A DNA stretch of 64,000 nucleotides from Pelomyxa schiedti (taxonomy: Eukaryota > Evosea > Pelobiontida > Pelomyxidae): contig JAHLWZ010000690.1 of the NCBI GenBank assembly GCA_020536535.1, positions 1,889 through 65,888 on the forward strand, given 5' to 3'. The notes below the pieces were generated by a model. The model searched no databases and was not told the origin of the DNA. It worked only from the letters and a program-made list of their open reading frames with translations. Both the position numbers and the translations under genes were made by a program. Shown piece after piece: positions 30,084 through 48,271 of the stretch; position 1 is the first letter of the stretch; the number at the start of each line of letters is the position of its first letter.

Positions 30084-33000
30084 ATGAGCGACGATGGCGG
30101 AGGAGTCGATTATGGGGGAGGCACCCTCAAAATGATGATGGGACAAGCCCACCGCTACAACTCACGGTCCCCGTCCCCTTCCCCGGCGCAGCCACCATCA
30201 ACAAACAACGGCAACTCGGCTTCATCAACACCATCCACGAGCAGGGAACCAGTGTCAACGTCATTGATGGGGAGAGACCTCAGGGTCAGCAGCGGGGGTG
30301 GCGGTGGCGGCGACGGAGGGAGAGGCAATGCGAGTGGTGATTATGGGAGCAAAAGTAATGAGGGGGACGCAAATGCGGCACAGCTATCACAAAATTCACA
30401 ACCTCAGTCAAATGAATCCAATCCACAATCGCAATCACAATCAACTTCCTCAGCATCAAAGGAGAAAAGTGCCAAACAGAAGCAACCAAAGTGGCTTGTC
30501 ACTCCATTTGGCACTTTTGTGTGTTTGTGCTCCTCACTTTCCTTTTTTGGCTTGGAATTGATTCTGACCCGGATTTTTTATGAAATAGATTTTTGGAGAC
30601 CTTATTGGGCGCGGGGCACAATCCAAAGTTTTCCGTGCCATGAGCACTGCTGGAACGTTTGTGGCAGTTAAAAAAATAAACACTATAGGTGTTGATCCTG
30701 CCATACTAGATGCTGTGAAGGTTCAACCTTTTGTTTTCTTGGTTTTTTTTGTTAATAGTGATCCAGAGAGAAGTTCAAATCCTCCAAATGGTTGAACATC
30801 CAAATATCATCAAGGTCATTGGACTCCACAAGACACCCAAGAGTCTATGTCTTGTACTAGAGTAAATCCCACTTGAAATAGCTTTATAGTGTAACTAATG
30901 TCAACACCAAACAAGGTACGCTGAAAATGGCTCCCTAGATAGGTTATTGAAGGAGTTCTCAGCATTACCGGAGCCTCTCGTTCTTGCTTTTGCAAAGCAG
31001 GTGTGTTATTATCCAAGTGTGTTAGTTTCTAACCGCATTTTAGATCCTCAGTGCCTTGGCATGTCTTCATGCAAAAAATATTATCCATAGAGATATTAAA
31101 GCAGGGAATTGCCTTGTATCCAAAGTAGTGCGAACTATGTTGAATATAAGTGATAATCTTCTCTTAGGATGGGTCTATCAAACTGGCCGATTTTGGCATA
31201 TCTACGGTCATGCAGAATGATAACAAAAATTTTTCCCTTGTAGGAAGTCCGTTTTGGAGTACGTGCACTCTAATCTTGTTTCCATTAAATAAATACAGTG
31301 GCCCCTGAGGTTATTCAAAATAATGGTCATAACACATTGTCCGATATTTGGTATACAACCTTTCTTATTCGATGATTGATCTAATACAACAAAGGAGTCT
31401 GGGCATAACAATATATGAATTAATTACGGGGAATCCGCCCTTCTATGAGTTATTCCTCCTCCATGACACTTTGCACCTTTATTCATTCTCTCCAGGGGAA
31501 GTGGTTTCAATGCTATGTTTCGAATAACTCAATGTGACATTCCCTCCCCAACCAACTGTTCAACTGTATGTAAACCGGTGAAGAGTATAAAACTCAGCAA
31601 CGACATTAGGAACTTCAAGATTTCCTTAAGTTGGCGCTGCAAAAAGATCCTAAAGATAGGCCAAGTGCTAGCAAACTGGCCCTCCACCCCTGGATCACAG
31701 GAGACAAGAGCGTCGGTTCTGTAACCTCACTGATTCAATTGCAAGAGATAGAAAGGCTACAACAAGAAGAAGAACAAAGAAAAGAGCAACAGAGACAGCT
31801 ACAAGAACAGAGAAGACAAGCTCAACTGCGGCAATCTATGGAATTACGAAAGTCAAGGGATCAGAGCGCTGGAGCCCAGGAATCACCAGTACTTTTGATT
31901 TCCACATGTCTTTTCTGAGAATTTGCAGCAAGATATGTATGATAGCTTGAGATCATCAGGCCTACCCAGGGTTGATAACATTCTAGCCACACTCCTTGAT
32001 CCAAGCTTAAAAAAAGGAGATGCGCAAGTGATGTATCTTTCTTTGTTTTCCTCACCGAGCTCTCACCTCGTTCAGACATGACACCAACTCTGCAGAACGT
32101 AGAACACAACGGCCAAGTGCCCCTCCTCAATGTTTCAAACTTGATATTCGTGGAGTTGAGGAGTACAATCCAGGAGAGATTCCATCATCCACTTCTGCTT
32201 TCACTCCACCTAGCCCCCTTTTACCCAAAGTTCCTGCCCCTGCATCAGCTCTAAAATTACCTACGTTCTCAGCTCACAGTATTGTCTCCCCACACACAAG
32301 ACATTCCAGTCACACCCCACCACAAGTCCCTGCCCTCCAGCTCAATCTACTGGGATCTAATCCACCCCCAACTTCTCCTCCACCAGAGCAACAACCAAAA
32401 GTTGTGCAGCATCCCCTTTCAGCAGTACAGCCCTCTTTGCAACGCATACCATCATCAAACCGTGTTCGTAGCCCTGCATTAGCAGAGTTTACTAATTCTC
32501 CACGTCAGCGCGCTCCAAGCGGCGTTCCACCTGGATACAATCCACCATCGCAACCACGCACACCCTTTGTTAATACACCTTCATCACAACCTAGCCCTGT
32601 GCCTTTTTCCCCAAGACAGTCAAATCCATCCGGAGCCCATCTTCCCATTTATGTTAATCCCAGCATCACCCCCTCAGCAGTAGCTGCAAGTATATTTCGT
32701 GCACCCTCGCCTACTTCTTCAGCACTTGTAGCCAATATTCTTAGAGGTCCAACACCCGATTCCTCACGCAGGCGCCACATTTCAATGGCTACACCACCTT
32801 CCACAGCCCCTAAGAAACCTCCTGAGGAAAGTCGCCCGGCTTCAGCTTCCCCACCCCCTGAAAAAAAACCTGACAAAGGAAAACGGCACCATCATCACAA
32901 GCACGAACATCACCATCATCACACCCCTGAAATAACTAAACCCGACATTCCTGCGCCCCACCACATGCGAAAACGCAGCCAGACATGTGCGATAACTCCC

Positions 33001-35552
33001 CCTGCTTCATCAGATAGAAATAAGTCTCCTCGACGGGCCTCTGTCGAAGGAAGTACTGTAGATATGAAGGCAACTGTAGAAGAACCCGTGATGGAGAAGG
33101 CAGCACGAACTGAAACACCATATATAGAACACATTGTATGTATTTCGTTATTGCGTACATCTCCTTACTCGTGGACATAAAAAAAAGTCGGAGACACAGT
33201 TAGAACAGCAAGTTATGAAGATGAAAGAATACCTTGCCAACGTTGGGCGAGACAGAGCTCCTTCGTATCCTTCTATTCAAATCAAGGCAAGATTAATATA
33301 CTCTCACTCACACCTCTTAACATGTTGTAGCCTCATCTTGTGCTCTCACTTGAACCTGCTATGGTGAAACAAGTACCCTGCTCCAGAATATGGTCTCTGC
33401 TCCTTGTGAAGGGGGTTGCCTGGGTTCGTTTCCTTGCTATATCGGAAAGCTAACTGAATAACGAAACGACTACAGGTAGGTGGCGGCGAAGGAACTGTAT
33501 TACTATGGGAGGCAGAGACTTTCAATCAATTTAGTGTTGTTCAACTACATGACACGCGAGTGTACTGTATGCTATTGGTAGGTGATTGCGTTTATGTGAG
33601 TTCTGAAGAGGCATTTATCTTTATCGTATCTGCTCAGGTACCCTCCAATCCGCTAAATCCCGCTAAATCTCTTTAGAGTCTAGCCTTTCACAAAGTTAAA
33701 GTCCATGACAAAGGCCACGCAGTAATTAAGTGCATGGTTCCAGTTTCAAGTTCTACCCAAAGTGGCATTGCTGTGAGCAGTACCGGCGAGCTTTCTGGGC
33801 TTGGCTCTGGTGGTGCTGCTCCACATGTTTGGAGCTTTGGCTGCGGAATGAGTGGCACCCAGATATCAATTCTCTATGTGCGGTTTAAATACATTGTGTT
33901 ATATTAACCTGACTGTTACCAGAAAAATAAGCTGCACGGGCAAATCTCATTGCCTCATCAAGTCAATTGCGTTTGCGTTCAAGATAATACAGTCTGGATG
34001 GGGTGCTATGGTGATCTAGTGTACATTCCAAATGCTAGCAACTTCAACTTTACTGGCTCTGGAGTTGTTGAAGTCAAAGAAAGCGATTTGCACCTTAAAC
34101 AACTATCTTTCTCACGCAGAAGGAAAGTTGGATCAATCATCTCAGTCGGTGTGCACATTCTCGCAGCTTGTGGGAATTCCATTTTTATATGTCATCAGGG
34201 GACGATAGTGGGTTATCCATTTATTTTGGTTGAAATTCACTTTGACCTAGGTCAATGAAATCAAGCAAGAGTCCGAAATAGAGCGACTATGCCTATTTCA
34301 AAACCTCATCTTATCATGTCACTTCAACGGAACTATTGCATGCTGGGATCCCATCTGCAATTATCGCCAAGTGAGAGTTCTGAGTTTCCCCCAATCCCCT
34401 ACCACAGCAAGTACAGCACCAACAGCATCAGCAAGCTCAACTGACAAACCTGGTATGAAAAAGGAAACCACATCAGCTGAGTCAGCTGACCCAAACTTTG
34501 GCTGCGGAAAACGGTTGGCAACAGTATTCCCAGACATGTACTCTTCCCGATTTGGGGAATGCGGAGTGAAGTCCATCCTGCCCGTCGTTCTGGAGGACAG
34601 CGCCGCAATCTGGGCCGGGAATACAGGCAACCTCCTGTGTGTCTGGAGACCCAGCCTTCCCCCATCCCTGATAGCCAGTGCCAGTGTCGGCCCCGGGTGT
34701 GGCTCCACAGCCAACCCCAGCTTCCGCGCCCTGACCTCCACGGCCACAAACCCCCGGCTCTTCGCCAACCCACTTAACCCCTTAGCTGTGCCCGCACCCC
34801 CGGTGTTCCCAATCAGCGGCGAGTTTTCCTCCTCGACAGCTCCGCAAACCCCCCGGCAATCAGCAGCAACGCCATCACTCTTTTCAAACCAGCCTCCTCC
34901 GTGCTCCCCGCGGCTCAACAACGCCAACGCCAACACCACCAGCACCAACAACAGCACCTACCCTGACAGCATAGCCAGAACTCCCATGCTTCTCCCCCCT
35001 CCCAAGAAGGATAACAACACCCGGACACCAACACCCAGCCTCAACCCACCAGCCAAGTCCCCAAGGCGCATAAAATCACCCACTGTTCTCCCCTCCCCTT
35101 CCCCGCATGTAGGTGGTGGAGCCAGCGGAAGTTCCGCGGACGAATCCGACATCAAGCACCACCACCGGCACCATCACCACCACAACAACAGCAACGAACA
35201 CAACACAACAGCAACAGCTGCAGCGACAGGCACCACCACCACCAGCAACAACAACAACAACGGAAGCAGTAACCACCGGCACAAGCACCGGCACAACCAG
35301 AACAACAACCAGTCGGCATCACCAACCCCGTCGCCGTCGCCGTCCCCAACACCATCACCAACACCGTCGCCGGTTCCATCGGAATCATTCGGCAGTTGCG
35401 GCGGCAGTGGGCACCCACCTGGTTCCGCATCACCTATAGCAACCACAACAACAACCACAACCACAGTGATAACACAAACATCAGTCACATCCACGGCAGT
35501 GATTGCACTAGCTCCGCAGACTCCCCGTGGAGTTACGGGAAGAAGGATTTAG
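30084..35552 (+). CDS. Septation/MAP3K-epsilon-type Ser/Thr kinase with C-terminal WD40 region
   Basis: A low-complexity N-terminus carries two octamers (30109, 30340). The kinase domain after splicing reads IFGDLIGRGAQSKVFRAMST, FVAVKKINT, MVEHPNIIKVIGL, YAENGSLDRLLKEFS, IIHRDIKAGNCLVSK, KLADFGIST, LVGSPFWMAPEVIQNNG, SDIWSLGVTIYELITGNPPF, FRITQCDIPSPTNC, KDPKDRPSASKLALHPWITG, most like Cdc7/SepH/MAP3K-epsilon kinases. Next come a Gln/Glu coiled coil, a long Pro/Ser region, a second coiled coil (SETQLEQQVMKMKEYLANVG), then beta-propeller blades such as WVGGGEGTVLLWEAETFNQ, GTIACWDPICNY and IWAGNTGNLLCVWRPS. The last 250 residues are Pro/Ser/His/Asn/Thr-rich. One junction in the WD region appears to use a GC donor (about 33287). 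It could be two genes if a promoter lies near 33.2 kb, but the frames join well. Confidence 0.7.
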
Positions 35553-35733
35553 TGTGTATGTGTGCATACAGTGTAAGCCAAAACAACCAATCACCACAAC
35601 ACAAACCACAGCGTGGACTATTGAGTGTGTTTCGTTTTTGTGTTCCGGATAAGAAACAACTACAAGTATCACTTTTCTCGTCATCAAGAAAAACCAGAAA
35701 GCAACAACAAGGAATCAACGGTTCGGTTTGAAA

Positions 35734-37682
35734 ATGGACAACAACCAACCAAGTATTCCTACAACAACGAGTGGTGATAGTGGTACTGCAAGCCCTATCA
35801 GTTTCGTTTCTGAGGAACAACCACAAAATACTACTTACAATACTTGTGCTGATGCAAAACCCATCAACCATGCGCGTATGATATTGGGGCTGGCCCATGT
35901 TCTCTGGTTCACAGTGATACCGAGGTCATTCCCTGCACTCGGGTTGGCTATTCCTTATTCCACAATTGATTTTTTTACTAGTTTGTTTGTAGTTCCAGTG
36001 ACATTGGGGAATTGATTTCCTGGGGCACTGCTATATTCCCACTGAAGTGCTTGGTTGCTAAAACCATCATGAAACTTGTTGGCCCAATCCTTGCCGTGGA
36101 GAAGTGCGCAGAACACTCCTACCCTGGAACAGCACCCATGGTTCTGACTATAATACGCAATGCTGACACTGAACAACCTGAGGCATCACTACTACAACGA
36201 GGAACTGGCACTACTACTGCACTAAGTGTGATAGGTAACCCAAAGTTAACATACTTGGCGGAAACGGCACTGAAGAGTGCTGTGACACATGACAGGTTGG
36301 AAGTTGTGGCAGCTCTGATTGAGAGACTCGAGATACCGCGAGATGTATTGGGCAAAATACTTCGGGCGGCCATTTACAATTTCAATCCTGGAATCGCACA
36401 GTGGATTGTAGAGCACCTGAATATGTCCTACCTGGAATTTTGCCAGCATGCTCCTGAAGGGCCAGTGTCATCAGGCCGCAATATTTCTTTTGGAAGCTGG
36501 CTTGTACAGAGGTACCATGATTCCATAACTTCTCCATTTCCGCACTGGATTCCAAAATTCCTGTGTACTTGCTGCTCTGAAGTCAGGCTTGACCTGGCTA
36601 AACTGGTGACCTCATATCTGCCTTCCCTTGTGGAGTGCAACCCATCAGACCGGCTTAAGGGAATGGTTGCATTGAGTTCCGCATACAAAAGCAAAATAGA
36701 GTTTGCAGAGTGGTACATACAGAAATATTCTATTTGGGAAATTGCCACACATGAGCGTATCATCGAAATCTATTTAGCTGCCTCTTCTGCGACTGACATT
36801 GAATACCTGGTCTGGTTGAAATCAGCACCAAAGAAAGAAGATCTGCCTCAGAACGATGTGATGGCATTTTTATGGATGACCATGGCTGAAGGTAATGCTA
36901 AAGTAGTGAATTGGATAACAGAGACATGGAAAATAACTGCTGTTCCATCAGTAATACCCAAAATTACTTCCTCACAATACCGGCTTCCATACAATGCACT
37001 GGCAGGTCTGGAAACCATCTGCAAAGTTGGAAACCTTGATATCGCTAAGAGAGCCAGCAACCTCTTTGATATGAGTCCGAGAGGTGTGTGCCGTTCTGAA
37101 ATCGATGTGCACTTGCTTGTTTTCACAGCCTGCTGCTATGGTCATTTGGAACTCGCAAAGTGGCTTACTTCAGAAGCACCATTCAGCATGATATCCAGCA
37201 CAAGGGATTTCCTGGATGATGTACTTGGAGAGATATGCATAAACCACACCGATACAAAGCCAGAGGTAATCACCTGGCTGTGCCAGTTCATGGAGAACCC
37301 ATGTCTGAAAGTAGAGCACGCTGTGGCGCAGTGTGGGTGGATATGTGCATACACCGTGGCCGAAGCCGGCAGGCTGACACCACCCCCTTCTGTGGCCATT
37401 GCCTCAGAGGAGCTGTGGAGGAGGGCTGTTGAGGACTGGGAGTTGTTCCTAGGGAGGCTGGTGTTCGCCTTTGTGAAGAGTCCAGACGACCTAAGGTTGG
37501 TGGTTGGGGAAGGGCACGGGGGCTGCAGGGGAATGTCAAGAATCCCAATGAGAGACATGGTATGGAAGCTGCTGAATAAAAGAATGTTGACCAAGAACCA
37601 CCTTGAGACTGCCTTTATGTTTGCACCCCCAAATTCCAAACAAGCACGGTGGCTCCGGGCTGAACTCCAAAGGCTGGAATAA
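35734..37682 (+). CDS. Degenerate ankyrin-like repeat protein
   Basis: One intron (about 35921-35984) joins VLWFTVIP to SSSDIGELISWGTAI; after it a single exon of about 560 codons runs to the stop. The sequence is built of about 33-residue helical units with spaced patterns such as TALKSAVTHDRLEVVAALIE, ACCYGHLELAKWLTSEAP, VGNLDIAKRASNLF, and repeated AEW/AQW/VNW before Ile. This resembles divergent ankyrin repeats of amoebal and giant-virus protein families, with weak GxTPLH. No enzyme motif is seen. Its unusually long intron-poor exon stands out in this intron-rich window and could reflect a retrotransposed or recently acquired gene. The N-terminal 40 residues are Ser/Thr-rich. Confidence 0.65.
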
Positions 37683-37727
37683 AGAAGCAATCCTATTCAC
37701 ATAAAATTTGCCAAAACAAAAAAAAAA

Positions 37728-39965
37728 ATGCACGGCGAGAGGCACAGGCAGCACTGTGTGATACTCACCGAGACGGACACCGAGTGGTTGTTCTCACGAG
37801 ACACGGTGTGGGTGGCGGACGGGGGAGTTGGGGCCCACGGGAGGCGGGGCGGACCCACTGCCCCTTTTGGGCGCCGTCACCACCCCGGGGTGGATTGTGG
37901 GACGCCGCGCGGCGCCGACGAGGGTGCAAATGCGAATTCGGGGAATGCGGACGCTGTGGGGGTGGGTGTGGGTGGCGCCGACGCCGGAATTGTGGGACTT
38001 GGGGCCGGGGACTTGGTTTCCGTCCAGTCACAGACTGACATTGTGTGGACAAAAGACAGGTGCGTGAATACAACCCCGGCCGCCGTCCGTGATGCCTGTG
38101 TTGGCGTCGACGAGTGCAAATTGTGGGAGTACTCTAGAAATGAATCAACTGAGGATTATGCTGCTTCCGGAGAGACAGGGGAATCCTGCACCCATAATTT
38201 TCTGGGGCAAGGCACAGCAAATGGCAGCCATTTGAGGCTGATGCACGAGTTGAATAAAAGTAGAGGAGAATGGTTGTGCGTGGACAACGCCTCACTCCCA
38301 ATGCATGAAATGGAGAGGGAAGCTTACCGGCGGAGAGAAGCTGATTTACTCCGCGGGTCCCGTGCCGATTTTGTTTCCAAGATATCTATTATCGAGAGAA
38401 TGACACTGCAGGCTACGGAACATGAATTGCAGGTTGCATTTAAAGGGGGGAGAATACCGGAGGGATGGCTACTGCCCAATAGCCATGATGAAGAAACAGA
38501 CCCTGCCTATCTAAACCTCAACACACCCATTCCAACTCTATTCGAAATTACCTCACAGGCCGAACGCTTTGCCCAGCATTGTATGATAAGTTTGTGGAAA
38601 TATGAGCAAAAACAGAGTCTCAAAGTTCCTCGTCAAGTTTCTTGTATGTCCTGGAATGCCTTTCATAAAGTACAGTAAGATCAAGCTATTGATTTTGGAG
38701 ATACTTACCATTTTCCAAGGAAATGGTCGCCGTATCCTATGTTCCCCGGAATTCTGTTTCCGGTCCAACACCTGGTGTGATTCTTGTGTGGTCTGCAAGC
38801 AATTCTCAGTATCCACTTTTATCACTACATGCCCGGAACTCAGTTTTATCGTTGGCCTTCTCGACTCTTCACCCAGCTTTACTCGCTGGTGGCCTTGAGG
38901 ATGGCTCAATCGCAGTATTCGACCTTCGCGCAACACCTTCTGGCCTTTATTCTTGTGTATCCAGTCCTATCACACATAGCTCTGCTGTGTGGGAAGTTCT
39001 CTGGGTGGAAAGAGGTATTGAAGGAGAGTACCTCGTATGTACCGGTTTCCTGTAGCGGTGCTTGCTAACAACTACAATCAGCTCTCTGCTGGCGCCGACG
39101 GCAAGGTTAACAAGTGGACATATTCCCAAGGTATTCTTTGCTTGAATGCACCCTAAAAAAGTACAATACACGTACCCTATCTCTTTCCAATCTGACGCAC
39201 GAACGATAGGTGTTATTTCTCACGTGGAAGTTATTACCCGGTTTCCAAATGTTCCCAATACGTTCAAAACGCATGGGCTGACGAAATCTCACTTCCCACA
39301 ATCTACATTACTGGCCAGTCATGCCGGTGTACTTTGCCTGGACGTGCACCCAGTACACAAAAATGTAGTCCCTCCTCCCCACTTAATCTAAAAAAAAAAA
39401 ATTAAATCTGATTTAATAACCCCATTCAGGTGATAATCGTCGGAACCGAAAGCGGTGTTTGCTTCAAGTACGTGAATCCCTACCAGCCAGTTCCCTACGC
39501 GGGGCACACAGCTCCCATAACCGCCTGTAAGTGGTCGCACTTTGAGGAGCATGTATTCGCCTCGTGCGGAGGTGACTGGCGCGTTTGCCTGTGGGATTGC
39601 AACAGCCCGTCCGCTCCCCTCACTGTGCTCAATATATCCAATACATTCCCTCCCACAGACCTTTGCTGGTACAAACAAGAACAGCACACTATCGCCGTAT
39701 CTGTTGGGAATTCCGTCCAGCTTTGGAACACTTCCAAATCCACGTATCATATCTCTACAATACATTGATACCAAAAATCACTCACCCCCTTCCCAGGTTG
39801 GATCCCTTTGCCATCAAGAAATTTACCTCGCAAGTATCTCGGGTTCTATTCTCCAACCACTACCCGGTTCTACTAGTAGCCACAACAAATGGCGCAATCC
39901 ACGTGGTCAGGATGCTATCTCCCCTTGTACAACTACAACAACAGAACAACACCGACTCGCTCTAA
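37728..39965 (+). CDS. Axonemal dynein intermediate chain, WD40 (DNAI1-like)
   Basis: An outer-arm dynein intermediate chain, which docks dynein on axonemal doublets. The N-terminal exon is GC-rich Gly/Ala/Asp low complexity. The IC core includes IIERMTLQATEHELQVAFKG, a Glu/Asp-rich segment, then FAQHCMISLWKYEQKQSLKV and VSCMSWNAFHK, corresponding to the LWKF..AL.WNP..DLFAV.Y motif of DNAI1 and DNAI2. WD blades follow: EMVAVSYVPRNS, GVILVWSASNSQYP, ALLAGGLEDGSIAVFDLR, SAVWEVLWVERG, QLSAGADGKVNKWTYSQG, VIIVGTESGVCFKYVNPYQP, HVFASCGGDWRVCLWDCNSP, HTIAVSVGNSVQLWNTS, ending NNTDSL*. DNAI1 and WDR78/DNAI4 are close alternatives. The octamer complement lies at 38191 in exon 1. Confidence 0.8.
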
Positions 39966-40254
39966 ATACCCACACTAAACCATAATTCACTTGTTTGGTT
40001 GTGTTTCGTATTATGCTACATTTGCAAAAAAAAAAAAAAAAAGCACACGCAACACTTCCTTCAGGTCTTCCTTTTCAACACCAACACCACGCACGCGTGG
40101 GAATTATGGCTTTGAAGGGCACACTTACAAAACCCAAGGAAAGCTGACAAGGAATAAATGGGCATTAATAACTCATCAACTTATGGTTTCCTTGTGAAGG
40201 AGAAGCTGTGGGTACATTTTTGTTTGTTATGTTTTGTTTTCGTTTTATTTTTTT
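39966..40254. other. Convergent intergenic region, dynein IC / USP
   Basis: 289 bases with a long A-run (about 40027-40042) and a near match to the octamer (GAATTATGG, 40103). The short frames are not supported. Probably the 3' UTRs of both genes. Confidence 0.3.
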
Positions 40255-45586
<5,332 letters not shown>

Positions 45587-45675
45587 GGTCTTTTTTTTTC
45601 CTTTTCGTTGCTTCGGTACTGTTGGTTCCCAGTAGACAACCTCAGCCACCGGAATATGGGTTCCTGTTAAAATGC

Positions 45676-45927
45676 ATGGAGGCCCTGATGGTGCCACCAG
45701 AACCAGGCAGAGGAAGAGCAGGAGGGATTGATGAGGGAATTCACAGAAAGGTGATGGAAAATCCAGAGATCGGAAAGTCACCCGACGTTTTGCCACGAAA
45801 AGAAAGAAGTCAAGTTGACATCAACCACTTTGACACCGTTCCCCTGCGTCCAGCCTATAAAGATCCAGATCCCTCAAAACACAGAACAACCATAAAAAAC
45901 CCCGAGGGGTTGTTGTGTTGCCGTTAA
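45676..45927 (+). CDS. Small basic protein, possibly ciliary
   Basis: An intronless frame of 83 residues beginning MEALMVPPEPGRGRAGG and containing DVLPRKERSQVDINHFDTVP and LRPAYKDPDPSKHRTTIKNP, ending EGLLCCR*. It is divergent from the USP gene with 89 bases between starts. The Pro/Tyr/Lys-rich extended sequence without predicted helices resembles small microtubule inner proteins of axonemes, and two C-terminal Cys could be lipid-modified. This is only a compositional guess. An out-of-frame ATG lies 4 bases upstream. Confidence 0.45.
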   Translation: MEALMVPPEPGRGRAGGIDEGIHRKVMENPEIGKSPDVLPRKERSQVDINHFDTVPLRPAYKDPDPSKHRTTIKNPEGLLCCR

Positions 45928-46071
45928 GCAAATATAACTAGTACTACACAGAAGGAAGTGAAAGAAACTGTACGAAGCAACCACCAAGCGTACATAATAG
46001 TCAATAACTTGGATCGTTTTAATCAATATCAATCAAACATCCTCATTATTCTTTTTGCCCAACAGTAAGTG

Positions 46072-48271
46072 ATGGCTCTTTCGTGCTACAAAAATACTGT
46101 CCAGTTCTTCAGTACCGTGGTCCCACCGCTTCACCCCTTGTCCGTTTCTTCCTTTTCGTTTGCCTTTTTTTTTTTTCTTTTACTGTGACCATTCCTAACT
46201 TTTTCTTTAGGTGGGTTGGGTTGGGTGAAGGGCGAATGACTGGTTGTCCTTCTCCACACAGCCCGCTTTTGAACAACTTCCTGGAGCGATTTTTCACAAA
46301 GTACTCTTCTTCTTTCTTTACTCTGTCATGACTTGGCGACAGTCTTGCTACAAGTAATTGCCTGTCTCCTGATATGTTGGTGTTTGCCTGTTTACTGGCA
46401 GAACGCGCGGTTCTGGCCCCTCTGCCACAACTTCCTCCAGAGTCTCCCGTGTTCCAAAGTCCTACTACGACCAACGTTGCAGCCATTCAACGTGACTTGG
46501 CTGTAGCATCCGTGGTCGTTTCTGCCAAGTGTGTTAGGCAAATCCATTTAGGTTAGCTCATTTATGTGCAGAATTTTAGATGACTGCTTTGGCCCGGAGG
46601 AATTCATTAGGATTGCCCAAGCCGCCCGGCTTTCAAGAGCCGATGTTTTATCCATGGAGACTACCTTCCTATCGAGGTGGCTTTCATTTGATTTATGGGT
46701 GGACCCAATGGAGTTTTCATTGTTTTCCGGTATGCTCAGTGAGTGGCGGTCTGTTCTGACTTCCCAAAGACAGATTGGAGCAATCGGGCTGGAGTTTCAG
46801 GCTTCCCATCCCACCATCGCCTTCTCCATCTGGTCTTATCAGAAGCCCATCCAGTTATCCACGCTCGTTTGTCGAAGAATTGAATTCCCCTTCAGCACTC
46901 CCTCCGTTGCATTTATCACAAAAGAGTGATGCTTCTAAAGCCTTTTCTGGGATTGGTCATACTCCTTCATACAGAGACCATACTAGCACACGAGTTTGCA
47001 CAGTATCCACAAATCCACAGCACTCTCTTGGAGTTTTCTGCAAAGTTTACTCCAATCCCCCCTCTCCTTCAGGCTTATATCCCCTTCCCGCCACCTCTCC
47101 TCATCTCAAACATTCACCACGCTGCTCGCACTCGTCACCTCAGCTCATAGCACACGTTTCCCCACACACTTCACCGCGAAACAACACTTCCCAAATACTT
47201 GGTCCTGAACACTTTTCAGCTTCCGCCTTCAGACCAATTCCACAATCACTCAACTCCAGCGGTTACCTTTCACCCTCTTTCCATGATATTCGCATGAAGT
47301 CACCTTCCGCATCCCCCACACTCAGTCGCTCCTCAAGTTCTTCCTCTTGCTCACCCTCTCTATCACCACGTCGCATATCACCCCCGCAATCTCCATCACC
47401 ACCTATTCCCTCGCCACGCTCAGTGTTATCATCATCATTACCCTCCAGACACCAAAAGATGCTACCCCCACCTAGGACCTCACCCGGAATGCAATCCATC
47501 ACTACAATTCTCAACCTATGGCCCGACCTACCCCCGCCTGAATCCCGGCAACAAGTTCAACACACTACATGCTCGGGACCAAAGCCCACCGAGCACAGCA
47601 TGGTGCTCCCTTCAATACAAAAAGCCCATAGCAACAATGTTCCGAAACTCCACCTGGAGTCAACACACAAGTTCTCAAGCAACTACCTCATTACCGATGC
47701 CGCGGACTTCCCACCTCCCTGGGATCCCAGTGTCCTACAAACCCACAACCAATCCCCTCCCCCTTCTCCCTCCAAGGTCTCCTTCCATCACACGCAAATA
47801 CACACACACATAAACAGCAGCAGTACCAGTACCAGCATCAACACAAACACCAGCAGCACCAACAACCGGAACAACCGGACCACCACCATCACCTCACTAC
47901 TACCGCTCATTCCGATCACCACCTCGCCCACCCGCATCACAACCACAGCTATCGCCGACAACATCCTACAACCCGACTCCACAGACCGCGTATCAACGCC
48001 ATCGCCATCGCCATCGCCATCACCGACCACCACAAGCACCAGCACCACCACCACCAGCAGCAGCAAACTCCTCTCGGTGCACAAGAATAATTCCACCACG
48101 CAGCTGCTGCTCCCGGAGCCGCACCCGGAGCCCAGGAAGCGCAGCCGAAGCCGCAGCTCGCAGCAGCCCAGCGCCCCAGCCCACGACCCCCTGAGGGTGC
48201 TGCACTCCTCCCGCTCCGTCGAGTCCGGCCTCGCTCTGCTCGTGGGCGGCCGCATGGGCGACTCCATCTGA
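46072..48271 (+). CDS. Cyclin (Pho80/cyclin-P-like) with long Ser/Pro tail
   Basis: The N-terminal cyclin box is split over several exons: PLLNNFLERFFTKYS, DMLVFACLLAERAVLAPLPQ, VAAIQRDLAVASVVVSAKCV, FGPEEFIRIAQAARLSRADV, LSMETTFLSRWLSFDLWVDP, MEFSLFSGMLSEWR. The order of helices with LAS.VVSAKC and the METxFL..L.FDLWV segment is that of Pho80/Pcl and plant cyclin-P/U. A final exon of about 450 codons is Ser/Pro/His/Thr low complexity ending GGRMGDSI*, including many S/T-P sites that could be CDK targets. The first exon is uncertain: the ATG at 46072 and splice to GWVGLGEGRM-like sequence are not proven. The CDK partner is unknown. Confidence 0.65.

Noticed and set aside
34361-35494. Several long minus-strand frames under the kinase C-terminus
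   Set aside because: Mirror frames of Thr/Pro/His/Asn repeats; the plus frame continues a spliced, domain-bearing gene.
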